The position numbers and the translations under genes were made by a program. From an uncultured Pirellulaceae bacterium (GTDB taxonomy: Bacteria; Planctomycetota; Planctomycetia; Pirellulales; Pirellulaceae), in contig CAKQNH010000323.1 of assembly GCA_934255105.1 (NCBI GenBank), forward strand, positions 1 through 6,046: a stretch of 6,046 nucleotides of DNA, written 5' to 3'. Shown here one piece after another: positions 1 through 6,025 of the stretch; position 1 is the stretch's first letter, and the number at the start of each line of letters is the position of its first letter. A model generated the notes under the pieces. The model did no database searches. It was not told where the DNA came from and saw only the letters and a program-made list of their open reading frames with translations.

Positions 1-57
1 GCTAGTGCAAGAATATCGATAGGGAAAAGGCTCGTTAAAAGTTGTGGGGTATAAAAA

Positions 58-137
58 GGCAGGAGTGCCCGTTCTACTTATAAAACGGGCAGGAGTGAGC
101 GTTCTACTTGGGAAACGGGCAGGAGTGCTAGCGCTAC
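58..137. repeat. 30-bp direct tandem repeat, about 2.7 copies
   Basis: Units begin at 58, 88 and 118, each with GGCAGGAGTG. The first two full units match at 25 of 30 positions and differ only at unit positions 11-12 and 23-25. The third keeps the first ten bases and a CTAC block, then drifts. The units adjoin with no spacer, so this is a tandem repeat and not a CRISPR array. Function is unknown. It could be a protein-binding array, a dispersed repeat family or a slippage product. Confidence 0.8.
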
Positions 138-188
138 GCGAATACAAGAGTTGGCGTGCCGTGCTATGGATGTAGATAGCGCTCTAGC
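127..188. repeat. Imperfect inverted repeat (long-loop dyad)
   Basis: GCTAGCGCTA at 127-136 is complementary to TAGCGC (177-182) plus TAGC (185-188), with a 2-base bulge (TC at 183-184). This gives ten base pairs closed by a loop of about 40 bases. The left arm lies inside the degenerate third unit of the 30-bp repeat. It could fold in RNA or serve as a spaced operator-like dyad. No T-tract follows, so it does not look like a simple terminator. Confidence 0.45.
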
Positions 189-201
189 TGAGAAGTAGAG
201 G

Positions 202-234
202 CAGCGTAAGGGCTCGGACGTCAGCGCAAGGGCT
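202..234. repeat. Short direct repeat, 20-bp period
   Basis: CAGCGTAAGGGCT at 202-214 recurs as CAGCGCAAGGGCT at 222-234, a 12 of 13 match with 20-bp spacing. GGCTC (211-215) and GAGCC (235-239) also form a 5-bp inverted pair around the second copy. It lies about 80 bp upstream of the hydrolase start, where paired sites two helical turns apart could bind a regulator. That reading is inference only. Confidence 0.45.
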
Positions 235-313
235 GAGCCGGAAGCGTATACTTAAGCACGTTGCATATTTGCCGCGCATAAACGACTTCCATGTCTCTCA
301 AGGTCGGTCCAGA

Positions 314-1324
314 ATGTCTCCACAGTCGGCTATCAAGCGTTTCATGTTTCGACTACTCACGATCTTGCTGCTATTGAATGCGGCCAGCGCGCAGGAAGAC
401 GGCGACGCGGGCAGCGCAAGGTCTCAAACCGATAAAACAATTTCGCAGATCATCGATCTGGAGCCGGTGGATTCTCAGCGCAAGCGCGTGGTGCCCATCC
501 GCGTTTATTTGCCCACGAGTGCGCAACTTCACCCCGTGGTTTTGGTGTCGCACGGGCTGGGAGGCTCGCGCGATAGCAAAGCCTACTTGGGGAGAAGCTG
601 GTCGCAAGCTGGTTTTGCATGTGTGTTCCTGCAACATGCAGGCAGCGATCGCGATGTCATTCGCACGATTCGTCCAGGTGAGCGAATGGAGACGCTACGG
701 CAAGCGGCCAACGCAGCGAACAATCTAGCTCGCATTAAGGATGTGTCGTTCGCAATCGATCAACTGCACGCCTGGAATGAACAGAGCGATCACGCCTTGT
801 TTCGAAAGCTCGACCTAGCGCACATTGGTATGAGCGGTCAGAGCTTCGGCGCGGCGACGACGCTGTCGGTAGCAGGCCGAATGTACCCACTTCACAAAAA
901 CTATTATGAGCCACGGATCACAGCGTTTTTGGCGCTCAGTCCGCAGCCCGCGCGAGAGCTCTCGCTGGAGCAGACCTTTGGAAAACTGCAGGTGCCGATC
1001 ATGTGCATGACGGGGACAAAGGATACCAGCCCAATTGATGCCGGCGTTACCGCTGAAGCGCGCCAGGCGGTCTATCAGGCAATGCCACCGGGCGACAAGT
1101 ACCAGTTGGTGTTGGCGGGTGGCGAGCATCATGCATTTGGCGACGAGCGACTGTGGGGGCGAGCGGCGCGCAACCCCAATCATCATCCCGCGATCGTGGC
1201 CATCACGACCAAATTCTGGCAAGCCTACTTAGAGGATGATGCCGACGCCAAAGCCTGGTTGCAATCGGACCAGCCGCGCACGGATGCCAAGCTGGCCAGC
1301 GAAGATGTGTGGCAATGGAAGTAG
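314..1324 (+). CDS. Exported alpha/beta hydrolase (COG4188-like, predicted dienelactone hydrolase/acetylhydrolase type)
   Basis: This 336-residue protein is probably an exported esterase-type hydrolase; its substrate cannot be told from sequence. Residues 1-26 look like a Sec signal peptide: basic start with Lys9, Arg10 and Arg13, leucine-rich core LLTILLLL, then a likely cleavage after AASA. The fold shows the strand VVLVSHGLGG (residues 75-84, oxyanion region), the nucleophile elbow GQSFG with Ser177, the acid Asp237 in TGTKD, and the catalytic His (272 or 273) in GGEHHAFG. The triad is therefore complete and the enzyme is probably active. The ATG at 314 is preferred because AAGG at 300-303 sits about 10 bases upstream and the signal peptide then begins naturally. 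A TTG at 269 and an ATG at 344 are alternatives. The gene ends one base before the stop codon of the convergent minus-strand gene. Family call is confident; the specific activity (polyester, lipid or acetyl ester) is unknown. Confidence 0.88.
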   Translation: MSPQSAIKRFMFRLLTILLLLNAASAQEDGDAGSARSQTDKTISQIIDLEPVDSQRKRVVPIRVYLPTSAQLHPVVLVSHGLGGSRDSKAYLGRSWSQAGFACVFLQHAGSDRDVIRTIRPGERMETLRQAANAANNLARIKDVSFAIDQLHAWNEQSDHALFRKLDLAHIGMSGQSFGAATTLSVAGRMYPLHKNYYEPRITAFLALSPQPARELSLEQTFGKLQVPIMCMTGTKDTSPIDAGVTAEARQAVYQAMPPGDKYQLVLAGGEHHAFGDERLWGRAARNPNHHPAIVAITTKFWQAYLEDDADAKAWLQSDQPRTDAKLASEDVWQWK

Positions 1325-1325
1325 C

Positions 1326-3326
1326 CTAGGGGCGCGGGAAATCTACCCACACCCCTTTATTCAACCGACTGGAGCCCAGCCCACGCGCCAGTTCCGCCTT
1401 GGGAATGCGCGGAGGAATCAGAAGACTGGAGAAGAACTCGGGCTGCGGACGCTCGAACTTTTTCACAGCTTGCTCGACCGTTTCATCACCGCGAAGAAAG
1501 AGCATTCTGGGTATATGGTTTTGAGATTGGCGAGTCCACAGTACGTCGCGACCTGAACGGATTTCTAATTGCGCCGTAAAGGGCGTTATCTCGACGCTGG
1601 TCGTCTCGCCTGCATCCCGCGATTGACCAATGGCTTTGAGAGTATATTGCAGTGTGTAGGGTTTACCGCGCCCAATCTTGGCCACCACCGTCAGCTTGGC
1701 CTGCGGATCGACTTTCCATCCAGCCCGTTCGATAGATTCAGTCAGGGCTCCAATGAGTGCTTGCTCATCGACCTTCTCACTGGACTCGATGGCGATTCGC
1801 ACCTCGGTCCCAGGAGACGTCACCATTGAATTCTTGGCGGTGTTTAGCTTGCGCAGGGCCAGTTTGGCTCGCGGTTCGGGCATCGGCAGCGTGTCCAGTT
1901 TCAAGTTCTGCAGGGTGGTCAAAACCGACAATGAATCATGCCACAGACGTTGTCCGGTCGTCGAGCCCATGTAATAGAACCACACCAACATTTGCGATTG
2001 AGTGTCCAGCAAGTTACCCGATTCGGTGAGCAGCAGGTGATTCTCGACCCAGCCTGCGGGACGATTGCCCAATTGCTCAGTAACAACTCCTGAAGAGACC
2101 ATGCGCGCCTCTTGGCAATCCCATACTCCCCAGGTGTTGCTTTCGCAGTAAGCCAGACGTCTCCCATCGGGATGAAATAAAACACCTGGTGCACCGCCTG
2201 TCTGAGTTTCGACATAGCCATGGTCGTGACCAGTCAGCGGGTCGACTAAGTTGAACCCGCCGGTTTGCGATATGGCCATCCACCGCGCATTGGGGCTAAA
2301 CGCCACTGGAGCAGTCACGGCACGGTCCGCGGTGCAATAGATTGTTTCACGCGAGCGCAGGTTCCAGCAGTAGAGTTTTGAATCGACGACCACAACAGCC
2401 ACGTCGGCGGCGATCAGCCGAGCCTGACTGACTTGAGGTTGAAAACCTGGTTTATCGTGTCCCGGCAACTGTCGGCGGTACAACTCTAATGGCTCGTTTG
2501 ACAGCAGGCCTTCGATAACGACGATATCACCTCCACGTTTAAATCCGTCCAGTCCGCACATCAGCAGAGTCTGTCCCGTAGCCTCGTTGTGATCTAGGAT
2601 TTGAATCGCTTCCGAGCGATCGAGCACCAACTGAAACGGGCCACGTGGCACCGCGCCAATGAGCAGCCGGCCACGGTGCGGTTCGTCCATTCCCGCCTTA
2701 GCCCGCGCGATGGTCAGAGCAACCAAGCCTTGGCGAGCACTCAAAGTCACGAGATTCGAAGGTACGTCATATGGATCTGTTTCAGCGATCAGGCACTGAC
2801 CGGGTCCGACGATAGGTTGTGCGGGGGCGCGATCGACCTCCAGAGCTTCGCAGGGGGTTGATTTGGGAAGTGTGATCACAGGACCAGTAACGGCGAGTTC
2901 AGCGCGATCGCTACTGGGCTCGACAGACTGCAGCGTGAACTTGGCCGTATTGGCTTCCAAGGCTACGCCACCGGGGGCGTTAAACGGATTGCCGTCGGGC
3001 GTCGCTGCCGATGTCTGCGATTGCTCGAGCGAGCGCACATACTCTCGGTCGGCACTACTCAGCTTGGCTAAAGGGACATCGATGAGGCTGTTATCTGCTT
3101 TGCGCAACCGCACCCATTCCGGTTGGAACTTGACGAGCGTAGCTTTGAGAGTAAATTTTCCAGCCGCATCTGTCCATGTCCGCTCTTCATAGGGTCCTGT
3201 GCTGGAGGCCGCAGAGTCCGTGGAAGGGGACTGAGGTGGTTGACCGCGTAGGCCGCCATCCCAGAAGCTTGAGGACAACAGAAACGTTGCACCACCGATG
3301 AAGAGTACCAAGCAAATACGATACAT
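1326..3326 (-). CDS. Exported or membrane-anchored SHD1-domain/beta-propeller protein
   Basis: This is a 666-residue protein of unknown molecular role, of a type common in planctomycetes. Residues 1-20 form a hydrophobic signal peptide or signal anchor (core CLVLFIGGATFLL). A proline/serine-rich linker follows. An SHD1 (SLA1 homology 1) domain spans about residues 48-101, recognisable from RTWTDAAGKF, the VRLRKADN strand, VPLAKLS and the closing DREYV. Residues about 190-450 look like a degenerate WD40-type propeller: LYCWNLRSRETIYC, VAFSPNARWMAIS, and VLFHPDGRRLAYC followed by WGVWDCQEARMV. Residues about 505-666 are a separate mixed alpha/beta domain ending in an FPRP tail. SHD1 domains in eukaryotes bind peptide sorting signals; the bacterial role is not established. 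The ATG at 3326 is chosen over a GTG at 3335 because the GTG lies inside the Shine-Dalgarno sequence AGGTGA. No enzymatic motif is visible. A scaffold or peptide-binding role at the cell surface is inference. Confidence 0.85.
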   Translation of the reverse strand: MYRICLVLFIGGATFLLSSSFWDGGLRGQPPQSPSTDSAASSTGPYEERTWTDAAGKFTLKATLVKFQPEWVRLRKADNSLIDVPLAKLSSADREYVRSLEQSQTSAATPDGNPFNAPGGVALEANTAKFTLQSVEPSSDRAELAVTGPVITLPKSTPCEALEVDRAPAQPIVGPGQCLIAETDPYDVPSNLVTLSARQGLVALTIARAKAGMDEPHRGRLLIGAVPRGPFQLVLDRSEAIQILDHNEATGQTLLMCGLDGFKRGGDIVVIEGLLSNEPLELYRRQLPGHDKPGFQPQVSQARLIAADVAVVVVDSKLYCWNLRSRETIYCTADRAVTAPVAFSPNARWMAISQTGGFNLVDPLTGHDHGYVETQTGGAPGVLFHPDGRRLAYCESNTWGVWDCQEARMVSSGVVTEQLGNRPAGWVENHLLLTESGNLLDTQSQMLVWFYYMGSTTGQRLWHDSLSVLTTLQNLKLDTLPMPEPRAKLALRKLNTAKNSMVTSPGTEVRIAIESSEKVDEQALIGALTESIERAGWKVDPQAKLTVVAKIGRGKPYTLQYTLKAIGQSRDAGETTSVEITPFTAQLEIRSGRDVLWTRQSQNHIPRMLFLRGDETVEQAVKKFERPQPEFFSSLLIPPRIPKAELARGLGSSRLNKGVWVDFPRP
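1329..1361 (+). terminator. Candidate terminator hairpin at the convergent gene junction
   Basis: GGGGCGCGGG (1329-1338) and CCCACACCCC (1346-1355) form a ten-position stem with a 7-base loop, followed on the plus strand by TTTATT. Read on the plus strand, the stem has two C-A mismatches and the T-rich tail follows, as expected for an intrinsic terminator of the hydrolase gene. Read on the minus strand, all ten positions can pair because the mismatches become G-U wobbles, but no strong T-tract follows. The element lies wholly inside the last codons (GVWVDFPRP) of the SHD1 gene, so it is also under coding constraint. Confidence 0.4.
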
Positions 3327-3331
3327 AGAGG

Positions 3332-3337
3332 TCACCT
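3332..3337 (-). promoter_or_regulatory. Shine-Dalgarno site that fixes the SHD1 gene start
   Basis: The minus strand reads AGGTGA here, five bases before the ATG at 3326. A GTG in the same frame at 3335 would add three residues, but that GTG is part of the AGGTGA itself. The ATG is therefore the better start. Confidence 0.65.
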
Positions 3338-3427
3338 GTGTTGCTGAGGTGCTTCATTAATACATGAGACGAGAAGGCCATTCTAACAATCGAATTTGCC
3401 GATAACAAGCAAACGCATCCCGCTAGA

Positions 3428-3465
3428 ACGTTGGAAATCGGTTATCGCTCACCGCCTACCAACGT
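3428..3465 (-). terminator. Hairpin downstream of the sigma factor gene, possible terminator
   Basis: ACGTTGG (3428-3434) pairs with CCAACGT (3459-3465). Inside a symmetric 4-by-4 internal loop, CGGT (3439-3442) pairs with ACCG (3451-3454) around an 8-base loop. The two-part stem totals 11 base pairs and begins 35 bases past the stop codon of the sigma factor gene, on the way to the SHD1 gene. No T-tract follows on either strand, so it could be a factor-assisted terminator, an mRNA 3'-end stabiliser, or an inverted-repeat protein site. It makes co-transcription of the two minus-strand genes less likely. Confidence 0.35.
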
Positions 3466-3500
3466 CTGAGTGGACGGTGCGCATAGAAACTAAAGTGGTT

Positions 3501-4757
3501 TCAGGAGTGCTCCTGAGCGGCAGCTAAACTGCGCAGCTTTTCAGCCAGAAAGCGCCGTTCGGATGGATGCTGAGTTAGCGCGGTGGCGCGCTCGAGTGCA
3601 GCAATTGCATCGATCGGGCATCCGACGCGACGCAACAACTCACCTCGTGCGGCATGTGCGGCCGAGTAATCCGATAGCTGGCCACGCTGCAAAATCGCAT
3701 CGATGATAGCTAAGCCAGCCTGCGCCCCGTCGAGCATGGCGACGGCCACGGCACGGTTTAGCTCGATGACTGGCGATGGTTCGATTCGCAACAACAGGTC
3801 GTAGAGCGAAACGATTTGTCGCCAGTCGGTATCTGCGGCAGTCGCTGCCTGGGCATGAACGGACGAGATGGCGGCTTGGATCGTATAAGACCCGAAATTC
3901 CGAGTTGCCAGAGAGCGTCGAATCCACAGTTGCCCTTCGTCGATCAACTTGCGGTCCCAGCAGGCACGATCCTGATCGTCCAGCAGAATAATATCACCAC
4001 TGCTGCTCTGCCGAGCCTTGCGGCGCGATTCGTGCAGTAGCATCAATGCCAGCAGCCCCATCACTTCTGCGTCGTCGTTCAGTTCCAGTACCAAGCGGCA
4101 TAGTCGGATCGCTTCGGCGGATAGATCGGCACGCGTTATCGAATCGCCGCTAGATGCAGAATAGCCTTCGTTGAAAATCAAATAAATCACTGACAACACG
4201 GATTCGAGTCGCTCGGGCAAATCGTCGATTCCCGGAATCGCAAACGGGATGGCTGCATCGCGTATTTTTGCTTTGCCACGGACGATCCGCTGCGCCATCG
4301 TAGACGGGGTGGTCAAAAAAGCGCGCGCGATCTCGTCGGTCGTCAAGCCACACACCTCGCGCAGTGTAAGGGGAACTTGTACTTTCACGTCTATTGCAGG
4401 GTGGCAGCAGACGAAGATCAAACGCAATTGATCGTCTTGAATCTCGGTGGCAGCGCGAACTGCGTTGAGTCCGGTGACTGCCTGCATTCGGGCGACCACG
4501 CTGGGGCTGATATGTTTGAGTTTTTCACGTCGTCGAATCGTGTCGACCGCTTTGAATCGTCCGGTGGAAATTAGCCAAGCGACCGGATTGTCCGGTACAC
4601 CTTGCTCCGGCCATTGGTCGGCTGCGGCCACGAACGCTTCCTGCATCGCATCCTCGGCCAAATCCAAGTCGCACACTGCGCGAGCCACCGATGCGAAGAC
4701 TCGCCGCGAGGATTGCTCGTAGATCTGCTCAATTTGTTCTCGGACTGCGGTGGACAT
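3501..4757 (-). CDS. ECF42-type RNA polymerase sigma factor with C-terminal TPR-like domain (COG4941)
   Basis: This 418-residue cytoplasmic protein should direct RNA polymerase to a small set of promoters. Sigma region 2 spans about residues 8-80, with DLAEDAMQEAFVAA (32-45) and NPVAWLISTGRFKAVDTIRR (57-76). Sigma region 4 spans about 107-166, with DDQLRLIFVCCHPAI, the helix-turn-helix segment GLTTDEIARAF and TMAQRIVRGKAKIR. The long C-terminal extension marks the ECF42 group: LIFNEGYSAS (193-202), LLALMLLHESRRKAR (235-249), LLDDQDRACWDRKLI (258-272), AATAADTDW (304-312) and ELNRAVAVAM (332-341). Length fits the group's usual 400-420 residues. The frame stays open upstream to 5060 through a tandem repeat, but the family begins close to the ATG at 4757, so that start is used. 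No strong ribosome binding site precedes it. ECF42 genes usually neighbour a DGPF/YCII-domain gene and no anti-sigma factor; here neither is in view. The C-terminal domain is thought to be needed for activity in the family. Confidence 0.93.
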   Translation of the reverse strand: MSTAVREQIEQIYEQSSRRVFASVARAVCDLDLAEDAMQEAFVAAADQWPEQGVPDNPVAWLISTGRFKAVDTIRRREKLKHISPSVVARMQAVTGLNAVRAATEIQDDQLRLIFVCCHPAIDVKVQVPLTLREVCGLTTDEIARAFLTTPSTMAQRIVRGKAKIRDAAIPFAIPGIDDLPERLESVLSVIYLIFNEGYSASSGDSITRADLSAEAIRLCRLVLELNDDAEVMGLLALMLLHESRRKARQSSSGDIILLDDQDRACWDRKLIDEGQLWIRRSLATRNFGSYTIQAAISSVHAQAATAADTDWRQIVSLYDLLLRIEPSPVIELNRAVAVAMLDGAQAGLAIIDAILQRGQLSDYSAAHAARGELLRRVGCPIDAIAALERATALTQHPSERRFLAEKLRSLAAAQEHS

Positions 4758-4853
4758 GTGGCTATTATTTCTCGCCGACCACAGATGATGCAAGTCCGAT
4801 CGACCAGTGAAACGCGAGTTTTTGTAAACCGTAACGTCATCGCATCCCGTGGT

Positions 4854-5031
4854 GAAACTCGCCAAGAGTTTAGGTCGTTTCTCATGTGTTGCGCCCCAGG
4901 CTGATGCCCATCCCAGCCACGTAGCGAACTTCGTCAAGAGCTTGGGCCGTTTCTCATGGGTTGCGCTCCTGGCTGATGCCCATCCCAGCCACGTAGCGAA
5001 ACTCGCCGAGAGTTTGGGCTGTATCTCATGG
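4854..5031. repeat. 72-bp tandem repeat, about 2.5 copies
   Basis: Full units lie at 4854-4925 and 4926-4997, matching at 63 of 72 positions, with the last 27 bases identical. A third, truncated unit runs 4998-5031 (28 of 34 match to the first unit) and then diverges. A possible remnant of an earlier unit (CATCCC at 4843-4848, then a gap) precedes the first. Each full unit carries a 5-bp hairpin, GGCTG with CAGCC and a 10-base loop, at 4899-4918 and 4971-4990. The period is 24 codons, so frames stay open on both strands: on the minus strand a 24-residue unit containing ATWLGWAS and THEKRPKLL. This could be a dispersed genomic repeat or a small repeat-peptide gene. Confidence 0.85.
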
Positions 5032-5324
5032 AGCACCGGGAAGCATCCTGGGAAAACCACTACCGCAACTCAAGCCCTCAGACTATGAAAGTTGTTCAGC
5101 TTGCCCAAAGCCTAGCGAATTCAGCTACCCCAACCCGCGAAAGCCTTAGCTGGCCTCAATAGCTTGGGCACGTCGTTTGCTGCCATAGTTGCGGCCTTTG
5201 ATGTAGAAAGCTTGTCCCAACCGTTTTTTGAAACATTTGCGAAAATTGCTCCACTCCCTACCTCAAAATCGACATTGGACGGAGCACTAGAATCCAACTT
5301 ACAAATCCAAGCCTATCACCCTCT

Positions 5325-5330
5325 GGGAGG
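5325..5330 (+). promoter_or_regulatory. Ribosome binding site of the PDZ gene
   Basis: GGGAGG lies 11 bases before the ATG at 5342. The match to the anti-Shine-Dalgarno sequence is strong and the spacing slightly long. It supports this ATG, which is directly followed by a signal peptide. Confidence 0.6.
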
Positions 5331-5341
5331 AATAAACAGCG

Positions 5342-6025
5342 ATGTCCCTTTCTCAACTGTCTATACCGGCTGTGTTTTGCATGGTCACACTGAGCTTGAA
5401 TTGGCCACTTGCTGCACAGCAATTATTACCAGAAGCTTGGCAGCCTGGACCGATCGTGGGAGCCGGTCAGATGCGCGAGGGTGGAATTCCACGCGCTGAT
5501 GTGCTGCAGGAAGAGAGTGCTGGACAACTGGGAGACAACCAGCAGGGAACTGACGAGGGTAGCCCACAGTTGCGACGCGCGCCGTCCGAGGGGCGAGCGT
5601 CTCCAAAATGGTTGCCGCCCAATTGGCCCACACCGGAGCGCCACCGCTGGCGTCTGGGAGTGCAAGCCTATAACACGGATAGCGGCGTGGTCATTACGCG
5701 AGTTCTACCGAACACGGCCGCACAGCGATTTGGCATCGAACCGGGTGATCGCATTGTGGCTATCGGCGGATATCAGGTGGGATGGGTGCAAGATCAACTT
5801 TTCCCGCTGGGTGCCGAGCTGCAGCGCCATGCAGATCAGCGCGGCCGCGTAAACTTGCTGGTGCAAAATGTCAGAACCCGAGGGCTGTTGAATTTGCCGG
5901 TGCAGCTAGATGCGTACGGCAGTCGACCGCGTAATCCAGTTCGAAGCCGCGAGGGTGGCGTGGGTAGAGCGCAAGATAGAAGAGTCGCTCCCTTCAGCGT
6001 CGAGCCCGACGCGGAAGCTCCTTAG
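5342..6025 (+). CDS. Small exported PDZ-domain protein
   Basis: This is a 227-residue protein with one PDZ domain and no protease domain. Residues 1-25 form a signal peptide (core IPAVFCMVTLSL, likely cleavage after PLAA, mature protein starting QQ). Residues about 26-100 are a low-complexity linker rich in Gln, Gly, Glu and Pro, likely disordered. The PDZ domain spans about residues 103-190: WRLGVQAYNTDSGVVITRVL, then PNTAAQRFGIEPGDRIVAIGG, the hallmark of HtrA/DegP-like PDZ domains (buried Gly-Ile, then PGDRI). The arginine-rich tail (about 191-227) has no recognised motif. It probably binds peptide ends or partner proteins outside the cytoplasm; planctomycetes have many such stand-alone PDZ proteins. 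Its partner is unknown. It is transcribed away from the sigma factor gene across a 584-bp gap, so shared regulation is possible but unshown. Confidence 0.82.
   Translation: MSLSQLSIPAVFCMVTLSLNWPLAAQQLLPEAWQPGPIVGAGQMREGGIPRADVLQEESAGQLGDNQQGTDEGSPQLRRAPSEGRASPKWLPPNWPTPERHRWRLGVQAYNTDSGVVITRVLPNTAAQRFGIEPGDRIVAIGGYQVGWVQDQLFPLGAELQRHADQRGRVNLLVQNVRTRGLLNLPVQLDAYGSRPRNPVRSREGGVGRAQDRRVAPFSVEPDAEAP

Larger units (their letters stand above)
1..313. other. Intergenic region with several repeats, no gene seen
   Basis: I find no convincing coding sequence or RNA gene on either strand here. The stretch holds a 30-bp tandem repeat (58-137), an imperfect dyad (127-136 with 177-188) and a short direct repeat of 20-bp period (202-234). 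Its last bases contain the probable ribosome binding site (AAGG at 300-303) of the hydrolase gene that starts at 314. A TTG at 269 could formally extend that gene upstream, but it has no ribosome binding site and adds residues in front of a signal peptide that is already complete. No clear -35/-10 promoter pair stands out. Confidence 0.6.
4758..5341. other. Divergent intergenic region between sigma factor and PDZ genes
   Basis: This 584-bp stretch must hold the promoters of the sigma factor gene (leftward) and the PDZ gene (rightward), unless either is read from further away. It contains the 72-bp tandem repeat (4854-5031) and, on the right, a 7-bp inverted pair TGCCCAA (5102-5108) and TTGGGCA (5164-5170). 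Both strands have open frames through the repeat, but none resembles a known protein. I see no DGPF/YCII remnant, tRNA or strong promoter. A weak TTGGAC at 5275-5280 has no good -10 partner. Confidence 0.6.

Noticed and set aside
58..137. CRISPR array
   Set aside because: The 30-bp units adjoin directly with no variable spacers, and no cas gene is in the window.
181..260. tRNA-like stretch
   Set aside because: A D-arm-like GCTGAG is present but there is no T-arm GTTCGA motif or cloverleaf pairing.
269..313. TTG start at 269 for the hydrolase
   Set aside because: No ribosome binding site precedes it, and it places 15 extra residues ahead of a signal peptide that is complete from the ATG at 314.
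815..1222. Minus-strand open frame inside the hydrolase gene
   Set aside because: It is antisense to a gene with an intact catalytic triad, and its translation resembles no protein family.
3356..3362. TATTAAT on the minus strand as a -10 box for the SHD1 gene
   Set aside because: The position is plausible, about 30 bases before the ATG, but the best -35 candidate is a poor match, so a promoter cannot be supported.
4849..5088. Plus-strand small protein across the 72-bp repeat
   Set aside because: The frame is a by-product of a period divisible by three. There is no convincing ribosome binding site, export signal or recognised domain. Kept only as a question in the findings.
5269..5274. TGTCGA on the minus strand as an ECF42-type -35 element for self-regulation
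   Set aside because: It lies over 500 bp upstream of the sigma factor start and no matching -10 element is seen at the right distance. The motif is recalled from work on actinobacterial ECF42 and may not apply here.
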